DNA of 44,035 nt, from contig JALWNK010000041.1 of assembly GCA_026995935.1 (NCBI GenBank), positions 1-44,035 on the forward strand, written 5' to 3'. A model generated the notes under the pieces. The model had not been told where the DNA came from. It worked only from the letters and a program-made list of their open reading frames with translations, and did no database searches. Each line of letters begins with the position of its first letter. Position 1 is the stretch's first letter. This DNA is from Deltaproteobacteria bacterium (GTDB lineage Bacteria > Desulfobacterota > Dissulfuribacteria > Dissulfuribacterales > QOAL01). The position numbers and the translations under genes were made by a program. Positions 1 to 8,740 of this stretch are shown one piece after another.

Positions 1-123
1 CTTGCTCCCTGACATTTTCATGTCAGCAGGATGCCTCCGGCGGGGCGGTTCCCTAAAAAAATTAGCACATGCCAAACCGGACAGTTTATTTGCTATAAAA
101 CCGGACAACTCTATTTGTTGACA
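1..123. mobile_element. Possible insertion-sequence end (edge of window)
   Basis: Two near-identical direct repeats of the form AAACCGGACA...TATTTG lie at 74-92 and 98-117, followed by TTGACA. Tandem subterminal repeats of this kind resemble transposase-binding sites at insertion-sequence ends such as those of the IS21 family. A small hairpin (CTGACAT/ATGTCAG) lies at about 9-24. On the minus strand an ATG at 21-19 follows GGAGG (38-34) and opens a frame running off the window, which could be the start of a transposase. Only 7 codons are visible, so the family cannot be named. Confidence 0.35.
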
Positions 124-246
124 ACAGCAATTTTGGTGTCTGAGTAGGTGCCACTTTTTTCCAAAAAAAGAAATTAGACATTAATCCCAAAAAGGCAAGA
201 TGGTCCTTGAAGTCGTCATCTTTGATAGACCTTTTGGGGTTGGTCC
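124..246. other. Non-coding stretch upstream of rpsU
   Basis: No convincing gene is seen here. The only frame crossing it (minus strand, 86-376) runs antisense into rpsU and resembles no protein. The decamer TGGTCCTTGA occurs exactly at 201-210 and again at 241-250, 40 bp apart, and the second copy overlaps the -35 box of the rpsU promoter. This could be a regulator site or chance. Confidence 0.4.
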
Positions 247-274
247 TTGACTTTTTGGGTGTTCCTTTTATTAT
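247..274 (+). promoter_or_regulatory. Sigma-70-type promoter of rpsU
   Basis: TTGACT at 247-252 and TATTAT at 269-274 are separated by 16 bp. A start site about 7 nt downstream would give a leader of roughly 25 nt containing the ribosome-binding site AAAGGGGGG at 293-301. Confidence 0.6.
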
Positions 275-307
275 TGGCTGACTACTGAATAGAAAGGGGG
301 GATACCC

Positions 308-505
308 TTGGCCATTGTCGTTGAAGTCCAGGACAACCTGGAGAAGGCGCTCAAGCTGCTCAAAAAGAAGATGCAACTTGACGGGCTTCAGCGTGAGCTT
401 AAAAACAGGCGTTTTTACGAAAAACCAAGCGTAAAAAGGCGTAGAAAGGCTCAGGAAGCTGAACGCAGGCGCAGAAAGGCAAGCAGAAGAAGAAAAAGAT
501 ACTAG
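308..505 (+). CDS. rpsU: 30S ribosomal protein S21
   Basis: Small-subunit protein S21, 65 aa, the normal length. It acts in the 30S platform near the 3' end of 16S rRNA and helps initiation. The start MAIVVEV, the central [12 protein letters not shown]-type segment and the very basic tail rich in RRRK are typical of the family. Translation starts at a TTG codon preceded by AAAGGGGGG with about 6 nt spacing; no ATG is available. It is a single-gene unit with its own promoter and a hairpin terminator at 533-560. In many proteobacteria rpsU sits with dnaG and rpoD, but neither is adjacent here. Confidence 0.95.
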   Translation: MAIVVEVQDNLEKALKLLKKKMQLDGLQRELKNRRFYEKPSVKRRRKAQEAERRRRKASRRRKRY

Positions 506-532
506 GTCACGATTTTCATTTGATCCGAGGAA

Positions 533-560
533 AAGGGATGGGCTACGTGGTCCATCCCTT
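533..560. terminator. Shared terminator between rpsU and yihY
   Basis: Inverted repeat AAGGGATGG (533-541) and CCATCCCTT (552-560) with a 10-nt loop. It is followed by ATTCTTTTG on the plus strand and by a short T run on the minus strand. It lies between two convergent genes and overlaps the last codon of yihY, so it can serve both directions. Confidence 0.7.
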
Positions 561-2082
561 ATTCTTTTGCAATCTCTTTGTAGTTCTTTCTAAGATATTT
601 TTCAGAAAATTCCCTCACCCTCTCAAGGGCGTCATCATAAAATTCCCCGGCCATCTTTTCCCCAAGAGTATTTCTCTCATGGATGTTTCCGCAAAGGGCA
701 TCAAATATGTGTCTGTTTGTTATATGATCTCGTGAAATGGCAGGCAGGAACTCCTCATATTTTTCCGTTCGAACAAGAAGACGGGCCTCTAGAAGGCGTT
801 CTACCACATCATCCACCTCGGGGAGGGGATACTTTAGCTCGTCCGAGAGGATCTTGGCGGTAATGGCGCGCCCGTTATCAAAATATTCATAGGCAACAAA
901 GAGGATGTCAATGGCAAGAGCGAGTTTTCCTAGGGGGTCAAGGGGTTTTACAAGGGGGTTTAGCCTCCTGAAATTTTGCACTGCGTGTGATGTTTCCGCA
1001 CCTATGAGAAATATGATCCACCCCACATAGACCCAGAAAATGAAAAGGGGCAGGGTGGCAAAGGAACCATATATGGCATTGTATCTTGCCACTCCGATCT
1101 GCATTTTTACATACAGGGTCTGGGCGGCTATCCAGCCAACACCACCGATTATGCCACCAATGGTTGCAGGCCACCACTTCACAAAGGTGTTTGGCATGAA
1201 CCTGTAAAGGATGGTGAAGGTCCCTATTATCATGAAAAAGGGAAGGAACTTGAAGATTATGGGAAGAAGCCATGAGACCTTGAGAAGAGAGGTCATCTTT
1301 TCAATGAAGGCCTTGCTCTGATTTGCCGTTATGGCCCAAAATGCAATGTTTATGGAAAGGGGCATAAGCACTATCAGCCCTATGTAATCTATGAGCTTTC
1401 TTCCAATATCCCTTGATTTTTTTGTCTCCCATATGGTGTTCATGGCCTCTTCTATATGGGTCATGAGGGTCACCACGGTGAGAAGAGACAAAAAGATACC
1501 CAGCCAGCCAAGGGCAGCGAAGTTTGTCTTGTCCACATAGTCGAATATCTTGTCTATGGCCAGTTTGAGGTGTCTTGTGGACTTGAGGTAGATTTTTGGA
1601 GCAGCCTCATTCAGCTCCGTGGTGTTAGCCCTTGTGGTATTTGAGTCTGTAAGCCCCTGGGCCTCTGAAAGGGCCTCCACCTCTGCAAGCATCCTGTATG
1701 CGGCCTGTTTGAGGTAGTTGTCGGCCCCAAGGCCTTTAACAAGGGCTGTACCCATGGCAAGAACCGGAACTATGGAAAGAATTACCATGTATGTGAGGGC
1801 ACTTGCCCTTAGCTCAAGGCCATGTTTGCCAAATCCCGATATAACAAGGCAAAGGACCTTGAAGACGCCTCTAACAAAGGCCTCTATCCCCTCCTGTTCA
1901 TCAGGGGGAACCTCTCTCCATACCCACTGTCTGAAGTTGTTTATCCATCCCATGGCACTTACCAGGTTTTGCAACAAAGGCCGGTGCAGAATTTTTGTGT
2001 TATCATACTCCTCATGTCTGTTTATAGTGACTTCGTGTTCAGAGGGCAAGAATCTTACACGGTTATTCAAGTGGTCATTCAA
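559..2082 (-). CDS. YihY/BrkB-family integral membrane protein
   Basis: Member of the YihY/BrkB family (once mislabelled ribonuclease BN), of uncertain function; some relatives are proposed transporters or envelope proteins. About six membrane segments lie between residues ~75 and ~370. The family pattern RASALTY...SIVPVLAMG near residue 95 and the YNAIYGSFATLP...WIIFLIGAE region near 335-370 are clear. At 507 aa it is longer than the usual ~300. A soluble C-terminal ~110 residues, possibly winged-helix, follows the membrane part, as in many deltaproteobacterial relatives. The start is uncertain: a TTG at 2082 gives 507 aa, and an ATG at 1953 (MGWINNF) is an alternative. It is convergent with rpsU and divergent from yhaO. 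Confidence 0.85.
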   Translation of the reverse strand: MNDHLNNRVRFLPSEHEVTINRHEEYDNTKILHRPLLQNLVSAMGWINNFRQWVWREVPPDEQEGIEAFVRGVFKVLCLVISGFGKHGLELRASALTYMVILSIVPVLAMGTALVKGLGADNYLKQAAYRMLAEVEALSEAQGLTDSNTTRANTTELNEAAPKIYLKSTRHLKLAIDKIFDYVDKTNFAALGWLGIFLSLLTVVTLMTHIEEAMNTIWETKKSRDIGRKLIDYIGLIVLMPLSINIAFWAITANQSKAFIEKMTSLLKVSWLLPIIFKFLPFFMIIGTFTILYRFMPNTFVKWWPATIGGIIGGVGWIAAQTLYVKMQIGVARYNAIYGSFATLPLFIFWVYVGWIIFLIGAETSHAVQNFRRLNPLVKPLDPLGKLALAIDILFVAYEYFDNGRAITAKILSDELKYPLPEVDDVVERLLEARLLVRTEKYEEFLPAISRDHITNRHIFDALCGNIHERNTLGEKMAGEFYDDALERVREFSEKYLRKNYKEIAKE

Positions 2083-2102
2083 AGGGTCATTAAGGCAATC
2101 AA

Positions 2103-3365
2103 ATGAAAACCGCTCGCTTTCTCCACTGCTCTGACTTGCATCTTGGCACCCCTTTTAAGGGGCTTAGAAGGACTGACGAGGAAGTGGCCCTTGCCCTTTC
2201 AGAATCCACTTACAGGGCCTTGGACAACCTGTTGGCAATTGCCATAGAGAAGGAAGTGGATTTCGTGCTTCTTTGTGGAGACCTTTTTGATCTTGAGGAC
2301 AGGAATCTGAGGCCCCTTCTTCATTTGCAAAGGGGTTTCAGGCGCCTTTTCGAGCACGGAATAGGGGTATTTTTGATCTGTGGAAACCACGACCCCCTTG
2401 GAAGTATTTCAGAAATGGCAAGGTTTCCGGAAAACGTCCTGGTGTTTTCAGCAGATACCAGAAAATGGCACCTCAAAAAGATGAAAAGCGGGATGGAGGT
2501 TGCCCTTTGGGGAATGAGTTTTCTAAAAAGGGCGGAATACAGGAACCTGGCAAGGCTTGTTCCAGATTGTCCTGAAAACCTTTTAAGGATAGCTCTGCTC
2601 CACTGCACAGTGGGTTCCCAGGAGGGGCATGAGCCCTATGCCCCGTGCCAGCTTTCCGATCTTAGAAAGGCTCCCGTGGATTACTGGGCACTTGGCCATA
2701 TTCACAAAAGGGCACATCTCCTGGATGAGCCCGTGGCCATCTACTCCGGGAATATCCAGGGCAGAAGTTTCAAGGAGACAGGGCCAAGGGGATGTTACCT
2801 TGTGGAGGTGGACGAGGACTTTCACATAAGGCCCTCCTTTGTTGAAACAGATGTCATAAGGTGGGAAGAGATCCAGTTGGATGTAACGGGTGTGCCAGAC
2901 ATCGCCTCTTTTCAGGAAATCCTTTACGAAGAAACCAGAAAGACCATAAATAAGGTCTCTCCACGCGGCCTTATCTGCAGGATCAGGCTATCGGGGATCT
3001 GTGAATTTTACGAAAGCATCTGTCAGCAAGAGGCCCTTGATGAAATTGTAGAGGAGCTGAACTCGGCCCTTTTTACTGACGGGTCCGTCCTTCTCATAGA
3101 GGGCATGGTCAACCAGGCAATACCTGCCTTGGACATGGAAAGGCGTAAAGAGGCAGGGGATCTTGCAGCCTTAGTATTAAGGGAGGCAGAAAGGCTTGAT
3201 CTTGATAAAGACTTTCTTACTCGTCCAGGTGGTCCCCTTTCTCTCCTTTTTCAAAACAGGAGGTTTAAGAGGCTTGGCATTGGCCTAAAGGAAGACGAGT
3301 TGGAGGGCATTGTACGTCAGGCAAAGCATCTTTTGATCCACCTTTTGGATAATCCCCAAAAATGA
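2103..3365 (+). CDS. YhaO/SbcD-like DNA repair exonuclease (metallophosphoesterase)
   Basis: Calcineurin-like phosphoesterase of the SbcD/Mre11/YhaO group, 420 aa, expected to be the nuclease partner of the next gene's ATPase in DNA end processing. The metal-binding motifs appear in order: DLHLG at 11-15, GDLFD at 59-63, GNHD at 94-97, a later histidine in LLHC, and GHIHKR near residue 198. The ATG at 2103 has AAGG 7 nt upstream. The stop overlaps the start of yhaN as ATGA, so the pair is translationally coupled. Length and the long C-terminal region fit the YhaO subgroup better than classical SbcD. The repair role is inferred from family. Confidence 0.88.
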   Translation: MKTARFLHCSDLHLGTPFKGLRRTDEEVALALSESTYRALDNLLAIAIEKEVDFVLLCGDLFDLEDRNLRPLLHLQRGFRRLFEHGIGVFLICGNHDPLGSISEMARFPENVLVFSADTRKWHLKKMKSGMEVALWGMSFLKRAEYRNLARLVPDCPENLLRIALLHCTVGSQEGHEPYAPCQLSDLRKAPVDYWALGHIHKRAHLLDEPVAIYSGNIQGRSFKETGPRGCYLVEVDEDFHIRPSFVETDVIRWEEIQLDVTGVPDIASFQEILYEETRKTINKVSPRGLICRIRLSGICEFYESICQQEALDEIVEELNSALFTDGSVLLIEGMVNQAIPALDMERRKEAGDLAALVLREAERLDLDKDFLTRPGGPLSLLFQNRRFKRLGIGLKEDELEGIVRQAKHLLIHLLDNPQK

Positions 3366-6300
3366 GAATCAGGGAAATAGAAATAGAGGCCTTTGGGGCC
3401 ATAAAAAATCTGCGCCTTGGCCCTGTTGGATCGGGGCTTACCGTCTTTCTGGGGGCAAACGAGGCGGGAAAGTCAACCATACTGGCCTTTATACGCACCA
3501 TGTTCTTCGGGTTTCCTGACAGGAGGAAAAGGCAAAAAAGTTTTGAGCCTGCCGTACCCTGCACCTACGGCGGTAAAATCAGGCTCCAGTCAGACAGTGG
3601 AAAGATCATCACGGTTGAGCGTAAAAGGTACTTTGACGGCAAGAAGGGAAGGCCGGCAGTGACCCGTATCCTTGGAGACGAAGGTGAGCTGCTTTCCGAA
3701 TCCGTTCTCCAGACACTTTTTGGAAGCATAAACAGGACTCTTTATGAAAACGTCTTTGGATTCAGCCTTGATGAGCTCCAGGGCCTTGAAAGCCTTGAGA
3801 GTACCGAGATAAAGGATGCCATTTACGGGGCAGGCTTTGGCACGGCTCTCCTTGCAGTACCCAAGGCCAGGAAGAAACTTGAACAGGAGCTAAAGGCCCT
3901 TTTTACGCCCTCTGGCAAGAAACAGGAGATTAACAGGCTGCTTAAGGAGGCTGAGGAGGTAAGGTCAAGGCTTTCCTCGGCAAAACGGGATATTGAGCAC
4001 TACCAGGCCCTGAATCAGGCCATAAGTGAGGCAGACACGGGGATTTCAGAGATTGAGATTGCCATAAAGGAGACAGAGAAAGAACTTCAGAAACTAAGGC
4101 TCATACGCTCCTCCTGGGATGAATACCTTGGGCTTTGTGCTCTAAGGGAAAAGGTGAAGTCTACTGGTAAATCCTTGGGAGAAAGGCTGCCTTCAAGGCA
4201 GGATCTTTGGCAGGCAAACCAGCTATCAAAGAGGGCAAGGGCCATAGAAAAGGAGCTTTCAGAAAAAAAGGCAGAGCTGGAAGCCCTCCAGTTGAAAATG
4301 GATGAAAACAGGGCCGATCACAGGGTCCTTGAGAAGAAAAGGCAGATACAGGGGATTTTAGCCAAAAGGGCACATTTCGCCTCCCTTGAAAAGGAAATGG
4401 AAAAAAGGAGGCAGGAGCTTCAAGACCTTGGCCAGCAGGTGCTTTCAGGGCTCAAGGCTCTCGGAGAGGGCTGGAGCGAGGAGCGCCTTTTGGAAATAAA
4501 TATTGGCTTTGGTGAAAGGGGAACACTTTCCCGCTTTGAGGAACAATTTCAAAGGATAGATCAGGAAGTTACCCTCCTTAAAAAGGAACAGAGGTTGAGG
4601 GAAGGTGATTTGGAGGAGCTAAAGGGGGAAAGGGAGCGAACAGCCAGTGAGGTTGCCAAGCTAGAAGAGGGTCTTTTGGTAAAAGATGAAAGGGAGTTAG
4701 AGCAGCTAAAGGACGTGACAGAGCGCCTTCAGATGCTTGTATCCCGCCTTAAAAGGATAGGCGAGAAAAAGAGGGATCTTTTAAGGCTAATTTTTTTAAA
4801 GGCAGAAGCCCTTAACATAAATAACGAGGCAGAGGATATCCTTTCCATTGATCTTGATGGTTTCTACAAGGAGGCAGTGGCAATTCAAGATGAGTTTACG
4901 GATGTTGTAAGGGCTATTGAGCTTCTTTCCAGGCAGTACAGTTACGCTCAAAACGGGCTTCGTCAGCTGGATGAGGCCATTAGCAGGCGGAAGAAGGCCA
5001 TCTTATGCCTTGATGAGGAACTTGGGCCCATAAAAGAGAGCGTTTCTGAGATTTCATCCCTTGTTAAGGCCCTTTCTGGAAGCCTTCCTGTAAGAGCTCA
5101 GCTGGAATCTACCCTTTCTTCCCTTGGTGTTGAAAAAAAGAGGCTTCAGAAAGAATCAAGGCGTCTTTTTAAGGCAACAGTTCGTATAAAACGGCTTAAA
5201 TATGTTGGTTATATTTGTTATCTAACTGGTCTTTTGGGCGTGCTTTTCTATCTCTTTTCTTCCAGTAACCCCGAAATTAGGGATGGTGCAGGCGTATTAG
5301 GCATGCTTTTTCTCCTTTCAGGCCCCCTTTTTCAGATTTATGCAAGCAGGAAGGACAGGCAGCTAAACGAAGAGAGAAAAGAGAAGGAAAGGTCCCTTGA
5401 GGAGTTAATCATGAGGAAAAAGTCCCTGGATGGAGAGCTCAAAAAGATGCAAGAGGATGTGAAAAGGCTATCACTGCTCTTAAACGTAGATGAGGGGGAG
5501 ATCCAAGGAAGTTTCAATAAGGTCATAAAAAAAAGTGATTACTATCTTTCTAGGTGGGAGGAAAAAAGTGCCCTTACTAATGAAATAGAGCGCCTGGTCC
5601 AGGACAGAAATGAAAAGGAACAAGAAGTCTTGCGCATAAAAGGCGAAATGGGGGCACAGGAGAAAAGGCGCCAGGAACTAAAAGAGGGGTGGGAAAGGCT
5701 TAAGGCTGAGAAGGGTGTTGAGGCAGGGCCTGACATAGGCGAGCTTTCTTCTTCCATGAAGGACCTTCTTGAGCTTTGCAGCAAGGCCCTTGAGCTTAGG
5801 GAGGTAATTTCCAAGGAGGCAGAAACAGAGGATGCCATAGAGGTGGAGATGGACAGGGTGGTTCCTGCCATTTCATTAACCACAGATGACTCCCAAAAGG
5901 ACTATGAAAAATCCCTTTTAAGGGTAAAAAAAAGGTTTCATCAGGAAGAAGAGCGGCTTGATGAGCTGAGGCTAAAGAAAAATCGTCTTGAAGAAATTGA
6001 TGAGGCAATCAGACAATGCGAAAGGAAAAAAGAAAGGATAGATGAGGCCCTGGAAGGGGTCCTGGTGGAACGGAGAAGGCAGGAAGAGAAGTGGAAGGCC
6101 TTTTTAAGGGATGTGGGGCTACACGAGTATGACAGCCAGGGAATAAAGGCCATATCTGAGCTTTTTTCACGCATTGAAGATTTGAGAGGGCTTTTAGAAA
6201 AAAGGGATGCGGCAGGAGAGGAGATACAGAGGCTTTTTGGTGAAATAAGCCAGGCCCAAGGCCTGCTTAAGGGCCTTTTGCAGGATATTGGCAAACAAGA

Positions 6301-7306
6301 AGGCGAACTCGACTCCCTGGTTTCTGCCGTTGATCTTCTTTCAAGGCGTCTTGATGAAGAGTCGACAAAAGATGTGCGTTTCAGGTCGTTAAGCCAAAAG
6401 GCCCTTTTGCTAAAGGAGCAGATGGAAAAATTGAAAGGCGAGTTCAAAAAGATGGAAGGGGAGCTTGATGCCATTTTTGAAAGGTTTTCAGTTTCCAGCC
6501 TTGAAGGGCTTGAGGAGAAGTGTCAGCAGGCTGAGGGCCTATCAAATCTTAAAGAGGAATTTAACAGGAGCCTTCTTGAGCTTTCATCCAGGTTTGGCCT
6601 GCCCAAAAAGATGGAGGGGCTTTTAGGGCTCTTTTCCAGATGGTCCCTTCATGAGCTCGATGCATCAATTAATGAACTTACCAGAAAGGAGCAGGAGCTT
6701 TTAGAAAGGCGCGACAGCCTTTACAAAGAGCGGGCAGAGGCAAAAGAGGCCCTTAAGAGGCTTAAGGATTCCAGGGAGCACCAGGAGCTTCTTCAAAAAT
6801 ATGAAATGCTTCTTGCCAAAATAAAAGGGCTTTCTTCAAGATGGGCAGTTCTCAGTATTGCAAGGGAGCTCCTTGAAAGGGCAAGGGAGAGATTTGAACA
6901 GGAGAACCAGCCGGGGGTTCTTGCCGAGGCATCAAGACATTTTATGGAGATAACAGGCGGGAAATACGTGAAGATACTTCCTGACCCCCAGGAGGGCTTT
7001 GTGGTCCTTGACAAGGAGGGAAGGCGCATGGGGCCTCAGAGGCTTAGCCGCGGCACTGCGGAACAGCTTTACCTTTGTCTAAGATTTGGTGTAATCTCCA
7101 CCTGCGAGCCAAAAGGCGAACGGATACCCGTTTTGATGGACGACATATTTGTAAACTTTGACCCTGAAAGGATGAAGCTTGCAGCAAGGGCCGTGGCAGA
7201 GCTTGCAAACAGCAGGCAGGTCCTTTTCTTTACCTGCCATCCGCACATAGCCTCTCTTCTTGAGAGTCAGGGGCAGGACGTGGAGCTTAAGGTTATGAAG
7301 GGGTAA
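3362..7306 (+). CDS. YhaN/SbcC-like coiled-coil ATPase with membrane segments
   Basis: Large SMC/Rad50-type ATPase, 1314 aa, paired with the YhaO-like nuclease. The Walker A motif GANEAGKST is at 31-39. Long Glu/Lys/Arg-rich coiled coil fills about 180-1150. The ABC signature LSRGTAEQ is near 1228, the Walker B MDDIFVNFD near 1259 and the H-switch FFTCHPH near 1285. Two hydrophobic segments at about 613-632 and 642-661 interrupt the coil and look like a membrane hairpin, as in the YhaN/AAA_27 family, rather than the zinc hook CxxC of Rad50/SbcC, which I do not see. The protein probably tethers DNA-end processing to the membrane (inference). Confidence 0.88.
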   Translation: MRIREIEIEAFGAIKNLRLGPVGSGLTVFLGANEAGKSTILAFIRTMFFGFPDRRKRQKSFEPAVPCTYGGKIRLQSDSGKIITVERKRYFDGKKGRPAVTRILGDEGELLSESVLQTLFGSINRTLYENVFGFSLDELQGLESLESTEIKDAIYGAGFGTALLAVPKARKKLEQELKALFTPSGKKQEINRLLKEAEEVRSRLSSAKRDIEHYQALNQAISEADTGISEIEIAIKETEKELQKLRLIRSSWDEYLGLCALREKVKSTGKSLGERLPSRQDLWQANQLSKRARAIEKELSEKKAELEALQLKMDENRADHRVLEKKRQIQGILAKRAHFASLEKEMEKRRQELQDLGQQVLSGLKALGEGWSEERLLEINIGFGERGTLSRFEEQFQRIDQEVTLLKKEQRLREGDLEELKGERERTASEVAKLEEGLLVKDERELEQLKDVTERLQMLVSRLKRIGEKKRDLLRLIFLKAEALNINNEAEDILSIDLDGFYKEAVAIQDEFTDVVRAIELLSRQYSYAQNGLRQLDEAISRRKKAILCLDEELGPIKESVSEISSLVKALSGSLPVRAQLESTLSSLGVEKKRLQKESRRLFKATVRIKRLKYVGYICYLTGLLGVLFYLFSSSNPEIRDGAGVLGMLFLLSGPLFQIYASRKDRQLNEERKEKERSLEELIMRKKSLDGELKKMQEDVKRLSLLLNVDEGEIQGSFNKVIKKSDYYLSRWEEKSALTNEIERLVQDRNEKEQEVLRIKGEMGAQEKRRQELKEGWERLKAEKGVEAGPDIGELSSSMKDLLELCSKALELREVISKEAETEDAIEVEMDRVVPAISLTTDDSQKDYEKSLLRVKKRFHQEEERLDELRLKKNRLEEIDEAIRQCERKKERIDEALEGVLVERRRQEEKWKAFLRDVGLHEYDSQGIKAISELFSRIEDLRGLLEKRDAAGEEIQRLFGEISQAQGLLKGLLQDIGKQEGELDSLVSAVDLLSRRLDEESTKDVRFRSLSQKALLLKEQMEKLKGEFKKMEGELDAIFERFSVSSLEGLEEKCQQAEGLSNLKEEFNRSLLELSSRFGLPKKMEGLLGLFSRWSLHELDASINELTRKEQELLERRDSLYKERAEAKEALKRLKDSREHQELLQKYEMLLAKIKGLSSRWAVLSIARELLERARERFEQENQPGVLAEASRHFMEITGGKYVKILPDPQEGFVVLDKEGRRMGPQRLSRGTAEQLYLCLRFGVISTCEPKGERIPVLMDDIFVNFDPERMKLAARAVAELANSRQVLFFTCHPHIASLLESQGQDVELKVMKG

Positions 7307-7347
7307 GCAGGGCACAAAAACGTAGAAAGAAAAAAAAGAGATTTTCT

Positions 7348-8739
7348 ATGGATAGCATGGACATAAATCGGTTACTTGAAATTGACAGACAGCTTATCTG
7401 GCATCCCTACACCCAGATGAAGGATTTTGAAAAAAGGCCCCTTCTCTTTGTTGACAGGTCAGAAGGTGTCTATCTCTTTGATGGAGAGGGAAAAAGATAC
7501 TTTGACACCATATCCTCCTGGTGGTGCATAACCCATGGCCACAACCATCCCATTATTGCCAGGCGCATAAAGGATCAGCTTGAAAGGCTGGACCAGGTCC
7601 ATTTTGCAGGGACCACCCACCAGGGACCAATCCATCTTGCAGAAAGGCTGAATGGGCTTTTGCCTGAAAGGCTCACAAAATTTTTCTTTTCCGACAACGG
7701 CTCCACCGCAGTTGAGGTTGCCCTTAAGATGTCCTTTCAGTATTGGAAGAATATTGGGGTTGAGAACAGGGAGCTTTTTGTCTCCCTTGAAGGCGGCTAC
7801 CACGGCGACACCATTGGAACCATGAGCCTTGGAGGAGTTGCCGCCTTTGAAGGCCCCTTTTCAAGGCTCACCTTTGACTCCCTGAAGGTGCCGGCGCCTT
7901 ACTGTTTCCGCTGCCCAGCCGGACAGGAAAAGTACCATCCAGAACATGGAAGAAGGTGCAATCTTGAGTGTTTTGATATCATGGAAGATAGGGTCCGCAA
8001 ACAGGCGGAAAACATATGCGCCATAATCGTTGAGCCTCTTTTGATGGGGGCTGGAGGCATGATTGTTTACCCGGAAGAATATCTTGTGCGTTTAAGGGCA
8101 CTTTGTGATGATATCCAGGCGCATCTAATATTTGACGAGGTGGCAACAGGCTTTGGAAGAACGGGCAGGATGTTCGCCTTTGAGCAGGCAGGGGTAACCC
8201 CGGATTTCCTTTGCCTTTCAAAGGGCATAACAGGAGGCACCCTTCCCCTGGCCGTAACGGTTACCTCCAGGGAGGTCTTTGACGCCTTTTATGATGACTA
8301 CGTCTTGGGAAAGACCTTTTTTCACGGACACACCTTTACTGCAAATCCCATCTGCAGCGCTGCTGCACTTGGAAGCCTGGACGTATTTGAAGACGAAGGA
8401 GTTATTAAAAGGCTTCCCAAAAGGGTGGAGTTTCTTCAAAGGGAAAAGATGAGGCTTTTTGAAATCCCCATTGTGGGAGACGTACGCGGAATAGGCATGG
8501 TTGCGGCCTTTGAGCTTGTAAGAGACAAGGATAAAAGGACGCCCTTTGATTCAAGTATGCGGGTTGGCTGGCAGGTTTATCTTAAAGGACTTGAAAGAGG
8601 GCTTATATTGAGGCCCCTTTCAGATGTCATATATCTGTTTCTGCCCCTTTGTACAACAAGGGCCCAGATTGAGGAAATTCTATATGCCACATCAAAAACC
8701 ATAAAAGAGGTGGCCTCTGGGCTTGGGATTGGAAGGTGA
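7348..8739 (+). CDS. bioA: Adenosylmethionine-8-amino-7-oxononanoate aminotransferase
   Basis: Class III PLP aminotransferase of biotin synthesis, 463 aa. It converts 7-keto-8-aminopelargonate to 7,8-diaminopelargonate using S-adenosylmethionine as amino donor. Diagnostic segments are IWHPYTQMKDF near residue 18, ISSWWCITHGHNHP near 55, the PLP-binding aspartate in IFDEVATGFGRTG, and the Schiff-base lysine K292 in LSKGITGG. An ATG at 7348 is used, with a second ATG at 7357. It lies 41 bp after yhaN and directly ahead of bioB, with which it forms a biotin unit; bioF, bioD and bioC are not in the window. Confidence 0.95.
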   Translation: MDSMDINRLLEIDRQLIWHPYTQMKDFEKRPLLFVDRSEGVYLFDGEGKRYFDTISSWWCITHGHNHPIIARRIKDQLERLDQVHFAGTTHQGPIHLAERLNGLLPERLTKFFFSDNGSTAVEVALKMSFQYWKNIGVENRELFVSLEGGYHGDTIGTMSLGGVAAFEGPFSRLTFDSLKVPAPYCFRCPAGQEKYHPEHGRRCNLECFDIMEDRVRKQAENICAIIVEPLLMGAGGMIVYPEEYLVRLRALCDDIQAHLIFDEVATGFGRTGRMFAFEQAGVTPDFLCLSKGITGGTLPLAVTVTSREVFDAFYDDYVLGKTFFHGHTFTANPICSAAALGSLDVFEDEGVIKRLPKRVEFLQREKMRLFEIPIVGDVRGIGMVAAFELVRDKDKRTPFDSSMRVGWQVYLKGLERGLILRPLSDVIYLFLPLCTTRAQIEEILYATSKTIKEVASGLGIGR

Positions 8740-8740
8740 C

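Noticed and set aside
86-376. 96-aa minus-strand reading frame at the left edge
   Set aside because: It is antisense to rpsU and its promoter and resembles no family; probably chance.
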